A stretch of DNA of 47,043 bases from Streptomyces diastatochromogenes (GTDB lineage Bacteria; Actinomycetota; Actinomycetes; Streptomycetales; Streptomycetaceae). The DNA is taken from the NCBI GenBank assembly GCA_001550305.1, contig LRTP01000295.1, positions 1 through 47,043 of the forward strand, in the 5' to 3' direction. The notes beneath the pieces are model-generated. The model saw only the letters and a program-made list of their open reading frames with translations. It did no database searches and had not been told where the DNA came from. Position numbers and translations under genes: made by a program. This document shows, piece by piece, positions 1 through 9,300 of this stretch (its first letter is position 1; each line of letters starts with the position of its first letter).

Positions 1-1069
1 TCGCGCGCGGGAAGGACCGCGGCTCCGCTCCCCCGGGCACCCAGTCCCAGGGGCCGCCGATGGCGGCGGCGACCGGCCGGTCGATGCCGACCCGGGCCAG
101 CTCCCGCTGTGCCGCGGCGATCCGCTCGGGTGTGTCGGCGAGCAGCGTGACGGGCTTGCCCCAGGGGATCAGCCAGGCCAGGTAGGTGGCCGGCTTGCCG
201 TCGCCCTCGAAGTTGAAGGAGCCGGCGACGTGCCCCTGGGCGAACGCGACACGGTTGCGCAGGTCGACCACCCATTCACCGGCCGCCAGCCGCTGGGCGA
301 TCTGTGCGGCGTCGGCCGGACGTGGCGGGGTGAGGTCGACGGGAGCGGGGCCCGCGGCGTTGGCCGGGCCCATGTGCGCGTAGTACGCCGGGACGTCGTC
401 CAGACCGGCGAGCAGGTCGGCGACGAAGGCGTCCACGTCGCGGGTGAGGGCTTCGTTGATCTTGCGTTCCCGCCCGATCGTGGAGGTGTCCCCCTCTGCC
501 TGGGATCCGGAGCAGAAACTGCCGAACCCGTGCGTGGGCAGCACCGGCACCTCGTCGTCCAGCTCCTCGGCAAGACGGTGGGCGGAGGCGTACTGGGCGC
601 GGGCCAGCTGCTCGGTCAGCCGCGGTTCGACCAGGTCCGGCCGCCCCACCGTACCGATCAGCAGTGATCCGCCGGTGAAGGCGGCCACGCCGCGCCCGCC
701 CTCTTCCAGGACGTAGGACGTGTGGTGCGGGGTGTGGCCCGGGGTGGCCAGTGCCCTCAGGGTCAGGCCCCGGTCGACCGTGACGGTGTCGCCGTCGGCG
801 ACCGGGGTGCGGGCGAAGGACACCGAGGCCCCGGCCGGGACCAGATAGCGGGCACCGGTGACCCGGGCCAGTTCGAGTCCGCCGCTCACGTAGTCGTTGT
901 GCAGGTGCGTCTCGGCCACGTACGCGATCCGCACGCCTCGCCGGGCGGCGGCGGCGATCACCTGATCGATGTCGCGCGGGGGATCGATCACGACCGCCTC
1001 GCCAGGGCCGCCGGCCAGGTAGCTGCGGTTGCCCAGGCCCTCGAACTCCAGGGTGTCGACGAAGAACAC
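1..1069 (-). CDS. MBL-fold hydrolase with rhodanese-like domain, persulfide dioxygenase type (3' end outside window)
   Basis: About 356 codons are visible and the frame is still open at base 1, so the C-terminus is missing. The N-terminal half is a metallo-beta-lactamase fold with the metal motif THLHNDY (DY where many family members have DH), followed by GHTPHH and a later HGFGS segment. A rhodanese-like domain follows (VVDLRNRVAFAQGHVAGS), and the loop that would carry the sulfur-transferring Cys lacks one in the visible part. Related fused proteins oxidise or transfer persulfide sulfur produced by sulfide:quinone oxidoreductase, and that enzyme is the next gene, reading the same way. The GTG start is chosen because GAAGGAG sits about 10 nt upstream. 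Two GGGG/CCCC palindromes lie just upstream and suggest control by a persulfide-sensing CsoR/CstR-type repressor. The role is inferred from domain order and neighbours. Confidence 0.85.
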   Translation of the reverse strand, partial: MFFVDTLEFEGLGNRSYLAGGPGEAVVIDPPRDIDQVIAAAARRGVRIAYVAETHLHNDYVSGGLELARVTGARYLVPAGASVSFARTPVADGDTVTVDRGLTLRALATPGHTPHHTSYVLEEGGRGVAAFTGGSLLIGTVGRPDLVEPRLTEQLARAQYASAHRLAEELDDEVPVLPTHGFGSFCSGSQAEGDTSTIGRERKINEALTRDVDAFVADLLAGLDDVPAYYAHMGPANAAGPAPVDLTPPRPADAAQIAQRLAAGEWVVDLRNRVAFAQGHVAGSFNFEGDGKPATYLAWLIPWGKPVTLLADTPERIAAAQRELARVGIDRPVAAAIGGPWDWVPGGAEPRSFPRA

Positions 1070-1093
1070 GGGTTCGGCTCCTTCCGGATGAAA

Positions 1094-1146
1094 GTACCCC
1101 GGGGGGTATCTGGCATCCACCGTAACAGAGATACCCCGGGGGGTAT
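1094..1146. promoter_or_regulatory. Two CsoR/CstR-like operator palindromes
   Basis: Two near-identical elements, GTACCCCGGGGGGTATC at 1094-1110 and ATACCCCGGGGGGTAT at 1131-1146, lie 25-77 nt upstream of the leftward MBL-rhodanese start, with a further half-site GGGGTAT at 1151-1157. This G/C-block palindrome flanked by TA steps is the style of site bound by CsoR-family repressors, some of which sense copper and some persulfide. A matching element precedes the SQR gene. No CsoR gene is inside the window. Confidence 0.65.
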
Positions 1147-1210
1147 CTCAGGGGTATGCGCGGAGGCGCTTCAGCGACAGCCGGCGACCGTCAGCGACGC
1201 CGAGGGCGCC

Positions 1211-2437
1211 CTAGACGAGGCCCTTGAGCATGCCGCGCCAGTACAGGGCAGGCAGGCCGTACCGCTTGAGCAGCCACATGTCGCGGCGCTCCTTGGTGGT
1301 GTCCAGCAGGGGGATGCTGGGGGCGGGGCGCTGGTCGTAGTCGAACTCGGCGAGCAGCACCTTGCCGCGGGCCGTGACCAACGGGCAGGACGTGTAACCG
1401 TCGTAGCGGCGCTGTTCACGGTGCTCGCCGTTGATCTCGGCCAGCAGGTTGGCCACCAGGACAGGGGCCTGCTTGCGGACGGCGGCGCCGGTCTTGGAGG
1501 TGGGCAGGTTGGCGACGTCGCCAAGGGCGAAGACATTGCGGTGCCGTGGGTGTTGCAGGGTGTGCTTGTCCACTTCGACGTAGCCGTAGGGGCTCGCGGG
1601 ATCGGCCAGCGGGCCGCGCTCGACCCAGCCCGGCGCGCGCTGCGGCGGTACGGCATGCAGCAGGTCGAAGGCGAGGCCGTCCTCGGCGCCGGTGGAGTGG
1701 TCGGCCACGGTCAGCCGACGGGCCGCGCCGTCGACGGAGGTCATCTCGGAGTTCAGCCGGACCTCGATGCCGTAACGCTCGGCCACGCGTTCAAGGGCCC
1801 TGCGCCAGACCGGTACGCCGAACATGGAGTCGGCGGGCAGCACGAGGACCACCCGGATACGGTCCAGGACCCCCTGCCTGCGCCAGTGGTCGGCGGCCAG
1901 ATAGGCGATCTTCTGCGGGGCGCCGCCGCATTTCACCGGGCCGCTCGGCTGGGTGAAGACCGCGGTGCCCGAGCGCAGGCCACGGATGAGTTCCCAGGTG
2001 TACGGGGCGTACTCGAAGGCGTAGTTGCTGGATACGGCACCGTGCCCGACGGCGGCGCCGAGGCCGGGGATCGCGTCCCAGTCCAGTTGGAGACCGGGTG
2101 CCATCACGAGGTGGTCGTAGCCGATGGTGCGGTGCGCCGTGGTGACGGTCCGCGCCTCGGGGTCGACGGCGGTGGCGGCCTCGCGGATCCAGTGCACCTG
2201 CCTGGGCATGACGGAGGCTTCGGGGCGGTGGGTGACACCGAGTGGGACCCGGCCGCCGCCGACCAGGGTCCACAGCGGCTGATACCAGTGGACGTCGGCC
2301 GGTTCGAGCACCGCGATGTCGCAGAGACCGGCGCGCCGCAGGCGGGCCGCGACGGTGATGCCCGCGGTTCCACCTCCGATGATCAACACGCGGAAGTGGT
2401 CGCGGGCGGCGCCGGAGGCGGGGTGGGCGGAGGGCAT
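1211..2437 (-). CDS. sqr: Type II sulfide:quinone oxidoreductase (FAD-dependent)
   Basis: The 408-residue flavoprotein is predicted to oxidise sulfide to persulfide and pass electrons to the membrane quinone pool. The FAD-binding motif GGGTAG is at residues 21-26. Two redox cysteines sit in family-typical contexts: VKCGGAPQK (Cys170) and TSCPLVT (Cys351), the pair also seen in eukaryote-like type II SQR. ALGDVANLPTSKTGAAVRKQ near 305-322 is the second FAD-contacting segment. The ATG has GAGGAG upstream. It is followed in the same direction by the MBL-rhodanese protein, so the two could take sulfide through persulfide to sulfite or thiosulfate. The operator palindrome at 2464-2479 supports sulfide-responsive expression. 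Confidence 0.9.
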   Translation of the reverse strand: MPSAHPASGAARDHFRVLIIGGGTAGITVAARLRRAGLCDIAVLEPADVHWYQPLWTLVGGGRVPLGVTHRPEASVMPRQVHWIREAATAVDPEARTVTTAHRTIGYDHLVMAPGLQLDWDAIPGLGAAVGHGAVSSNYAFEYAPYTWELIRGLRSGTAVFTQPSGPVKCGGAPQKIAYLAADHWRRQGVLDRIRVVLVLPADSMFGVPVWRRALERVAERYGIEVRLNSEMTSVDGAARRLTVADHSTGAEDGLAFDLLHAVPPQRAPGWVERGPLADPASPYGYVEVDKHTLQHPRHRNVFALGDVANLPTSKTGAAVRKQAPVLVANLLAEINGEHREQRRYDGYTSCPLVTARGKVLLAEFDYDQRPAPSIPLLDTTKERRDMWLLKRYGLPALYWRGMLKGLV

Positions 2438-2463
2438 GGCGGGCTCCTCGCAATCCTCGGTGT

Positions 2464-2479
2464 ATACCCCCAGGGGTAT
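2464..2479. promoter_or_regulatory. CsoR/CstR-like operator upstream of sqr
   Basis: ATACCCCCAGGGGTAT is a near-perfect palindrome 27 nt upstream of the sqr ATG. It has the same ATACCCC/GGGGTAT arms as the two elements before the MBL-rhodanese gene, so both units are probably repressed by one CsoR-family protein. Confidence 0.65.
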
Positions 2480-2494
2480 TGGGTGAGCCCGATG

Positions 2495-2740
2495 CTAGGC
2501 CACGCCCGGCGACGGGACCAATGCGCGGTCGATTAATTGCCAGCCAGGTAAGGGGAGTTGACGCACCTGGCGACCGTCGGCTAGGTCCAGGCGGTGAGGA
2601 TCGGCCGTGGAGTGTGTCCCGCGCGCGCAGAAGATCCGCCCGTCGAACACGGTCCGGCCGACCTCGACCCACGTGACGTCGTGGAAGTCGACGGACAGCA
2701 GATCGCCGTCCAGCACGTCCGAGGACGCCGACTCGGACAC
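2495..2740 (-). CDS. Possible small hypothetical protein
   Basis: An open frame of 81 codons from a GTG start to TAG. The part from about residue 10 onward (LLSVDFHDVTWVEVGRTVF, then a GTHSTADPHRLDL segment) reads like real protein, with mixed hydrophobic and acidic residues. The frame continues upstream to 2741-3046 but only as Arg/Gly/Pro-rich low-complexity sequence, which is probably spurious. No good ribosome-binding site was seen at the GTG. No family is recognised. It ends 16 nt before the sqr operator. It may equally be the remnant of a longer gene. Confidence 0.35.
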   Translation of the reverse strand: MSESASSDVLDGDLLSVDFHDVTWVEVGRTVFDGRIFCARGTHSTADPHRLDLADGRQVRQLPLPGWQLIDRALVPSPGVA

Positions 2741-3067
2741 CGACGGGCAGCGCTGCCGCCGGGGCTGGTTCCACTCCGCGCGGGTGCGCCCCGCGGGTTT
2801 CCGCGGCGGGGTCACGTGGACGCTGCGCCACCGGGGGCCGTCACGTCGGCCTGATCCCCTACGGCTGCGGCCGCTGTGGCAGGTGGAGCGCGACGGGTAC
2901 CGCGGGTGCTGCGCCGGCCCGGCCGCCCCTCCGCCGTCGTACGGGACGCGGTGGGGTCCGACGGGAGGGTCCCCCGCGGCCGTCCCCGGAGGTCCTGGAC
3001 CCCTTCGCCGTCCCCGGAGGTCCTGGACCCCTTCGTCGAACGCCACCCGGGCCGCTGAGCCGCCGTG
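2741..3067. other. Intergenic stretch, no convincing gene
   Basis: All frames here give Arg/Pro/Gly-rich translations with no recognisable domain. The only clear structure is the 28-bp direct repeat at 2980-3035. Confidence 0.5.
2980..3035. repeat. Perfect 28-bp tandem duplication
   Basis: The 28-bp unit beginning CCGTCCCCGGAGGTCCTGG occurs twice head to tail (2980-3007 and 3008-3035) without a mismatch. It lies 33-88 nt beyond the stop codon of the leftward alcohol dehydrogenase gene, in non-coding DNA. Confidence 0.9.
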
Positions 3068-4093
3068 TCAGCTCATGGTGAGCACCATCCGGAAGCGGGC
3101 GGCACCGGAGAGCATCTTCTGGTACGCCTCGTCGGTCTCGCCCAGCGTCACGACCTCGGTCATCGGACGGATGCCGTGCAGGGCGCTGAACTCCATGGTG
3201 TCCTGGATGTCCTGCGAGGTACCGCTCGGGTGGCCGCTGACGACCTTGCCCGCCATCAGCAGCTGGGCCGGGGTGATGCCGAGCGGCTCCGCGTCCACGC
3301 CGATGACCACCAGCTCACCGCGGGGACCCAGACCGTCCACGGTCGCGGTGATGGCGGCGGAGTTCGACGCGGTGGCCAGGACGACCTGTGCACCCCCGAG
3401 GGACTGAAGCGCCTCGGCGACCGGAGTGTCGGCCGTGCTGTCGACGTAGTGGTGCGCGCCGAGCTGCTTGGCGAAGTCGGCCTTGTCGCCACCGCGGGCG
3501 ATGGCCACGGTCTCGAAGCCCATCGCGGCCGCGTACTTCACCCCCAGGTGTCCGAGGCCGCCGATGCCGAGAATGGCGACCAGGTCACCCGGCCGCGCCG
3601 AGCTGCGCCGCAGGCCGTTGAACACGGTCACGCCCGCGCAGGCCAGGGGCCCCGCGTCGGTGGCCGCCAGCGCGTCGGGGATCCGGGCCAGCGCGTCCAC
3701 GGGCACGACCGCCGTCTCCGCGTATCCACCGTCGTACGCCCATCCGGGGACCCGCAGGTTCTCGCAGACGATGAAGTCGCCCTGCCGACAGGGCGTGCAG
3801 TGGCCGCACGCGCCGCCGAACCAGCCCACCGCCACCCGGTCGCCCACCTGCCAGCCCCAGTCCCCCGTCCCCTCGCCGAGTTCCGCGATCCGCCCGGCGA
3901 TCTCATGCCCGGGGACCACCGGGAAGGTCACGCCGGGAACGCCGGCGTTCACGAACAAGGTGTCGCTGTGGCACACCCCGCAGGCGTCGACGGCGATCCG
4001 TACGTGTCGGGGGCCCGGCTGCGGTACCTCACGCTCGACGACCTCGAACGAACCGCCGGGGGCGGTCACCTGCGCGACGCGATAGCTAGTCAT
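3068..4093 (-). CDS. Zinc-dependent alcohol dehydrogenase (MDR family, AdhA-like)
   Basis: This 341-residue protein is a medium-chain NAD(P)-dependent dehydrogenase. Catalytic zinc ligands are visible in ACGVCHSD (Cys38/Cys41 region), PGHE (His63-Glu64) and the C-terminal half of the domain. The structural zinc site CGHCTPC...C (Cys96, 99, 102, 110) is complete. The Rossmann motif GIGGLGHLG is at 176-184. The sequence resembles bacterial ethanol- or aldehyde-active AdhA enzymes, but the substrate cannot be read from it. The ATG follows AGGGA at suitable distance. It stands alone, with a duplicated 28-bp element just past its stop. Confidence 0.9.
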   Translation of the reverse strand: MTSYRVAQVTAPGGSFEVVEREVPQPGPRHVRIAVDACGVCHSDTLFVNAGVPGVTFPVVPGHEIAGRIAELGEGTGDWGWQVGDRVAVGWFGGACGHCTPCRQGDFIVCENLRVPGWAYDGGYAETAVVPVDALARIPDALAATDAGPLACAGVTVFNGLRRSSARPGDLVAILGIGGLGHLGVKYAAAMGFETVAIARGGDKADFAKQLGAHHYVDSTADTPVAEALQSLGGAQVVLATASNSAAITATVDGLGPRGELVVIGVDAEPLGITPAQLLMAGKVVSGHPSGTSQDIQDTMEFSALHGIRPMTEVVTLGETDEAYQKMLSGAARFRMVLTMS

Positions 4094-4584
4094 CCGGATC
4101 CCTGCCTTGGAGAGTCGGTCTGATCTCGAAAGCGCTCCGCCCGCAGGTGGTCACGGGGGCTGGTGACAGGCGCGCGGGGCGGCACGCGGACCACACGCGA
4201 GGCCGACCGGCTTGTTTCACTCCGGTGGTGGTGTTGTCGGTCGGTGGCCGGACGTGATCCGTCTGCCGGGCCTCGGCGGGCCATCGACGGACGGGCGCGG
4301 GTAGCCTCACGCTACTTCAGGTCACAGCAGGACGCTCGGCGAGTTCGCGGTCCACCGCCCGCCCCGGGCACGTGTGGGCCGACGCTCGCGAGCGGTGCGA
4401 GCCGCGCGGTCACGGCGCACTGCGGCCACGGTGTCCCGTCACGTCCGCCGCCGAAACGCCCCTCCTCGACGTCGAGGAGAGCGGCACACCGTTCCCCTCG
4501 ACGACCCGCCACCCACCGCCTACCGCCTACCGGACAAGAGCAGCCAGCTGCCCGACCCGGGCGGAAGCCCACCCGTCGCGGTCG
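4094..4584. other. Long intergenic region (491 nt)
   Basis: No reading frame here looks like protein. Features seen are a short inverted repeat GTAGC...GCTAC at 4301-4315 and a perfect 18-bp palindrome at 4462-4479. The region should hold the promoter of the leftward alcohol dehydrogenase and the end of the serine hydrolase transcript. Confidence 0.5.
4462..4479. promoter_or_regulatory. Perfect 18-bp palindrome
   Basis: CTCCTCGACGTCGAGGAG is identical to its reverse complement. It has no loop, so it is a better candidate for a dimeric protein-binding site than for a hairpin. It is about 370 nt upstream of the alcohol dehydrogenase start and about 105 nt beyond the serine hydrolase stop, so its target is unclear. 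Confidence 0.4.
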
Positions 4585-6093
4585 TCACACCCGATCCCCC
4601 ACGGGCGCCCGGAGCGAGTGCAGCCGACCGCCATGGATCGGTGTCGTGTGCCAGCGCACGGTGAAGGTGCCGTCCGGCAGCGAACACGTCACGGTCAGCC
4701 GGTGCGGGGTCTCCAGGAACAGCACGTCGAGGCGCAGGGTGTCCTGGTCCGTCCAGCCGCCGCTGACCGCCGTGGGCGGGCCGCCCGCGTCGACGGTCCA
4801 ACCGGTGGCGCCGAGCCGCAGCTCGATGAGCTCGTCGTCCTCCGCGAGCGACACGCCCCAGCCCTTCCCGTCCGCGTCGGCGGTGACCGTGACGCCCGTC
4901 AAGGTCCGCTGCTGCGGACACTCACCGTCCTCCGGTGCGAACACGGCGCCCCTCCAGTCGTCGCCCCGCGCGGGCGGCTCGGGGCTCGCCTCGACGGGCG
5001 GCAGGGCCAGCTCCGCGAGGCGGCGGCGCAGGCCCTCGTCCGCCGTGCCCGGAAGCCGTTCGGCCGGAAGCCGTTCGGCCGCGAGCGATTCGGCCGGAAG
5101 CGATTCGGCCGAAAGCGTTTCGGCGCCGAACGCCGGGAGGAGGTGGCGCCACACCAGATTCAGCAGATCCTGCATGTCGTCGGTCGCGGCGGTCGTCGCG
5201 ATCACCGCGTCGTGCTCGGGCAGGACGAGACAGAACTGCCCGTACGCGCCGTCGCCGCGGTACCCGTGCCTGCTCCTCCAGAACTGGTACCCGTACCCCT
5301 GCTGCCAGTCCGACTGCGCGCCCTCCCGCGTACCGTCAGCGGTGGAGATGTGCGCGCGGGTCGCTTCCGCGATCCACGAGGAGGGAAGCAGCCGCCGCCC
5401 CTCCCAGACACCGTCCTGCAAATAGAACTGGCCGAGCCGGGCGATCGCGTCCGTCGTGGCATGCAGACCGCTGAAGCCGAGGTCACGCCCGGGTGGCCGT
5501 TGGAGCCAGGCCGTCTCGCCGATGCCCAGCGGGTCGAACAGCCGGGGGCGCAGATACTCCGTCAACGACTGGCCGCTCACGCGCTGGATGATCGCGGCGA
5601 GCGTGTACGTGCAGGGCTGGTTGTACGCGAAGACGGTCCCGGGATCCCGGTCCGGCGGAAAGAGCAGGAACCCCCGTACGATCTCGTCGCGGTCACGTCG
5701 GATCGAGGTCGCGTAGGTCTCTTCGAGGTGGCCGCTGGCCATGGCGGCCACATGGCGTACGAGCATGGCGCGGCTGCGCGGGTCGGTGATGTCGGCCTCG
5801 AACTCGGGGAAGTACGAGATCACGGGGTCGTCCAGGCGCAACAGCCCTTCGGTGGCGGCGAATCCGGCGGCCGTGGACGTGAAGCTCTTGCTGAGCGAGT
5901 AGAGCAGGTGGCGGCGGTCGGGTGAGTAGGGCGCCCACCAGCCGGAGGCCACGAGGTGCCCGTGGCGCAGGATCATCAGGCTGTGCGGCTCGATGTCCGG
6001 TGCCGCCTCGACGGCGTCGAGGAAGGCGTGGATGCCCGCGGCGTCCACCCCCTGGGCTGCGGGGGTGCTGGCGGGCAGAGGACGGGCGCTCAT
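4585..6093 (-). CDS. Beta-lactamase-fold serine hydrolase (class C / esterase type)
   Basis: The 502-residue protein has the beta-lactamase/penicillin-binding fold. The nucleophile motif SxxK appears as YSLSKSFTSTAAGF near residue 93, the second-motif Tyr as AYNQPC, and a HGYRGDGAYGQ segment stands where the third motif lies. No signal peptide is evident, so it is likely cytoplasmic; many relatives are esterases or D-amino-acid peptidases. After the catalytic domain a run of pentapeptides of AExLP type (five 15-bp repeats, 5051-5125) links to a C-terminal beta-rich lipocalin-like domain. ATG 6093 is preferred over earlier starts because GGAGG lies 8 nt upstream. It is divergent from the rhamnosidase gene, with a LacI-type palindrome between them. 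Confidence 0.85.
   Translation of the reverse strand: MSARPLPASTPAAQGVDAAGIHAFLDAVEAAPDIEPHSLMILRHGHLVASGWWAPYSPDRRHLLYSLSKSFTSTAAGFAATEGLLRLDDPVISYFPEFEADITDPRSRAMLVRHVAAMASGHLEETYATSIRRDRDEIVRGFLLFPPDRDPGTVFAYNQPCTYTLAAIIQRVSGQSLTEYLRPRLFDPLGIGETAWLQRPPGRDLGFSGLHATTDAIARLGQFYLQDGVWEGRRLLPSSWIAEATRAHISTADGTREGAQSDWQQGYGYQFWRSRHGYRGDGAYGQFCLVLPEHDAVIATTAATDDMQDLLNLVWRHLLPAFGAETLSAESLPAESLAAERLPAERLPGTADEGLRRRLAELALPPVEASPEPPARGDDWRGAVFAPEDGECPQQRTLTGVTVTADADGKGWGVSLAEDDELIELRLGATGWTVDAGGPPTAVSGGWTDQDTLRLDVLFLETPHRLTVTCSLPDGTFTVRWHTTPIHGGRLHSLRAPVGDRV
5051..5125. repeat. Five 15-bp tandem repeats inside the serine hydrolase gene
   Basis: Units GGAAGCCGTTCGGCC (twice exact), then three diverged copies, occupy 5051-5125. 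In frame they encode AERLP/AESLx pentapeptides that form the linker between the catalytic and C-terminal domains. Confidence 0.9.
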
Positions 6094-6245
6094 GAAGGCT
6101 GCCTCCGGGCGGTTCTGGCGGTGACGGGAGCGGGGCACTGTGTGCATTTGGCATCTTTCCGTTGCCGGACACCGTCTGTCCACGAGGTGCGTGCAGGACT
6201 CTTGAGGCTGAAGAGACGTGATGCGTAGGATCGTTGCCAGCGGAA

Positions 6246-6257
6246 TGAAACGTTTCA
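6246..6257. promoter_or_regulatory. LacI-family operator palindrome
   Basis: TGAAACGTTTCA is a perfect palindrome with the central CG typical of LacI/GalR-family operators. It lies 67 nt upstream of the rhamnosidase ATG and about 150 nt upstream of the divergent serine hydrolase. A sugar-responsive repressor is likely; none is encoded in the window. Confidence 0.6.
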
Positions 6258-6277
6258 ATTCATCGCTTCATCATCGG

Positions 6278-6314
6278 GTTCACCATCGACTCCACCGTCG
6301 ACTTCACCATCGAG
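6278..6314. repeat. Short 12-bp tandem repeats in the rhamnosidase leader
   Basis: Three imperfect copies of a TTCACCATCGAC-type unit sit between the LacI-type palindrome and the ribosome-binding site (GAGGGG) of the rhamnosidase gene. No function can be assigned. Confidence 0.5.
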
Positions 6315-6323
6315 GGGCGACAC

Positions 6324-9300
6324 ATGGCCAAGGATTGGAACCGCCGGGTCTTCCTGCGCAGCTCCGTCGCCGGAGCGGGCGCCACCGTCGCGCTCGGGCC
6401 CGGAGGCGCCCACACCGCCTCCGCGACCCCCGGAGCGAGCGCCGACGCCCCGCGGGAGGACGGTCTGCGCATCGACCGCACCACCGTCGAGTACGCCGAG
6501 ACGCTGCTCGGCACCGAGGTCGAACACCCCAGACTCACCTGGGAGTCGACCGCCCCGGGCCGGGGTGCGCGGCAGTCCGCGTACCGGGTGCAGGTGGCGC
6601 TCACCGAGAAGGACCTGCGCGAGGGGCGGCGCCTGGTCTGGGACTCGGGGCGGGTCGAGTCGGACCGCAGCGTCGGCATCGCCTACGCGGGGCCCGCGCT
6701 GCGGCCCCGTACCCGCTACCACTGGCAGGTCAGGGTCTGGGACGGCGACGGCCGTCCGTCGGCGTGGAGCGCCCCGCGCTGGTGGGAGACAACGTTGCCA
6801 ACGGACGGCTGGCAGGGATTCTGGATCGGGGCGGCGGCCCTGCCCGAACCCCCTGGCTTCGACGGGGCGTCCTGGATCTGGTCGCCCGGCTCGACCACCG
6901 GTTCCGCCCCCGTCGGGCCCCGTTGGTTCCGTACCGCGACCACCCTCCCCGCCGGCAGTGAGGTGCGCAGGGCGAGACTGGTGGCCACGGCCGACGACGA
7001 CTTCACGCTCTACGTCGACGGTCAGCAGGTCCTGTATCAGCCCCAGCAGACGGACGCCTGGCGCACCGGGCATCTCGCCGAGGTCACCGAGCAGGTGCGC
7101 GGGGCGAGCGGCGGACGGATCGTGGTCGCCGCCGTCGCGACCAACCGCGACAACGGGTCCGCCAATCCGGGCGGCCTCCTGCTCCGTCTGATCGTGGAGA
7201 CCACGTCCGGCGACACGGTCGAACTCGTCACCGGCGACGGCTGGCGCTGCGTCGACAGTGAGCAACAGGGCTGGCAGCGGCCCGACTTCGACGACACGGG
7301 CTGGTCGGGGGCCGCCGTCCTCGCACCCTGGGGACAGGGCCCCTGGGGCACCGGCGTGTCCGTCAGCGTCCCCGAGCAGCCCGCTCCCCTGCTGCGCCGG
7401 ACGTTCAACGTCCCGAAGGACGTCGTGCGCGCCCGCCTGCACATCAGCGGACTCGCCTACTACGAGGCCGAGATCAACGGAGTCCGCGTCGGCCGTCAGG
7501 TCCTCGACCCCGGCTTCACGGACTACGAGGAGACGGTGCTCTACGCGGTGCACGACGTCACGGACCGCGTCCGGCGCGGTGCCAACGCGATCGGGGTGAC
7601 GCTCGGGCGCGGCTTCTTCGGCCTGACCAGCCCCACCGCGTGGAACTGGAACCGAGCGCCCTGGCACGGTGAACCCCGGCTGCTGGCGCAACTGGAGATG
7701 GACCATCCGGACGGCTCGCGCACCACCGTCGCCACGGACGGCACCTGGCGGATCACCGACGGACCGACCCTCTCCAACTCCCTCTACGCCGGTGAGACCT
7801 ACGACGCCCGCAGGGCGCCCCGGGACTGGACGCGCCCCGGCTTCGACGACCGCTCCTGGCAGGAGGCCCAGCGGCAGACCGCACCCAAGGGCACCCTGCG
7901 CGCTCAGGGGCACGACCCGATCGAGGTGGCGGAGACCATACGCCCGGTGGACATCCGCGAGTTGAGCCAGGGCGTGTACGTCGTCGACATGGGGCGGACG
8001 CTCGCGGGCTGGACCCGGCTGACCGTGCGCGCCGAGGCGGGGACGACCGTCCGGCTGGTCCATGGGGAGCGGCTGAACTCCGACGGGAGTGTGCTCGCCC
8101 GCAACGACCTGGTGCCGGGCCGTTGCCAGACGGACGAGTACGTGTGTGCGGGCGGCGGCGCGGACGAGGTGTGGGAGCCCAGGTTCTCGTACAAGGGCTT
8201 CCGTTACGTCCAGGTCAGCGGGCTGCCCGCGAAGCCGGGGCCCGAGCAGGTGCTCGGCCGGGTGGTGCACACACGGGTGGCGTCGACGAGCACGTTCTCC
8301 TGCTCCGAACCGTTCTACGAGCAGTTGGACCGGGCGATGCGCCGCACCGTCCTCAACAACCTCCATGGCATTCCGACGGACACTCCCGTGTACGAGAAGA
8401 ACGGCTGGACCGGCGACGCGCAGCTCGGCGCGCCCGTGATGGCGTACGCCTTCGGTGTGCACCGCTTCCTGACGAAGTGGCTCGGTGACCTGAGAGACAG
8501 TCAGAACGCCGAAGGGCAGCTGCCGGTGATCGTGCCGAGCGGCGGCTGGGGCTACCACGATCTGGCTCCCGCTCCCGAGTGGACGACGGTGTACCCCTTC
8601 CTGCTGCGGGAGATGTACCGCGTGTACGGGGACGAGCGGCTCGCCCGTGACCACTGGGCGCCGCTCGTCCGCTACCTGGACTGGGAGATCGGGCGCCTCC
8701 AGGACGGCCTTGCGGTGACCGCCCTCGGCGACTGGCTGCCGCCGGGCTACGGCGGCAACCCGCCCGAGGACACCAGGCTGACCGCCACGGCCTATCTGCA
8801 CCGCGCGCTCACCGGGACCGCGGAACTGGCCGACCTGCTGGGCGACACCGAGGTGGCGGCCCGCTACCGCAAGACGGCCGCCGCGTTGAAGGAGGCGTTC
8901 AACGCGGCGTTCCTCGGCGCGGACGGCCACTACCGCACGGCGAAGGACCCCGACTACCGCCAGACCAGCAACTGCCTCCCGCTGGCCTTCGGGCTCGTGC
9001 CGCCCGGCGCCCGGGCGAGCGTGGTCGACTCGCTCCTGGCCGACATCGCCCGGCGTGGCAACCACCTCAACACGGGGGCGCTGGGCACCAGCGTGCTGCT
9101 GCGCGAGCTCTCGGCCCAGGGGCATCCCGAGGTGGCCCACGCCCTCGCCACCCAGCGCACGTACCCTGGTTGGGGGTACTGGTTCGACAACGGCGCCGAC
9201 ACCATGTGGGAGATGTGGCCGCTCGACTCCCGCTCCCGGGACCACTACTTCCTGGGCACCGTGGTGCAGTGGCTCTACGAGAACGTGGCGGGCCTGCGCC

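Noticed and set aside
722..2536. Long plus-strand open frame across the sqr region
   Set aside because: Val/Gly/His-rich translation; the minus strand encodes SQR with both redox cysteines.
2741..3046. Upstream extension of the small hypothetical protein
   Set aside because: Only low-complexity Arg/Gly/Pro sequence including part of the 28-bp repeat; no good start.
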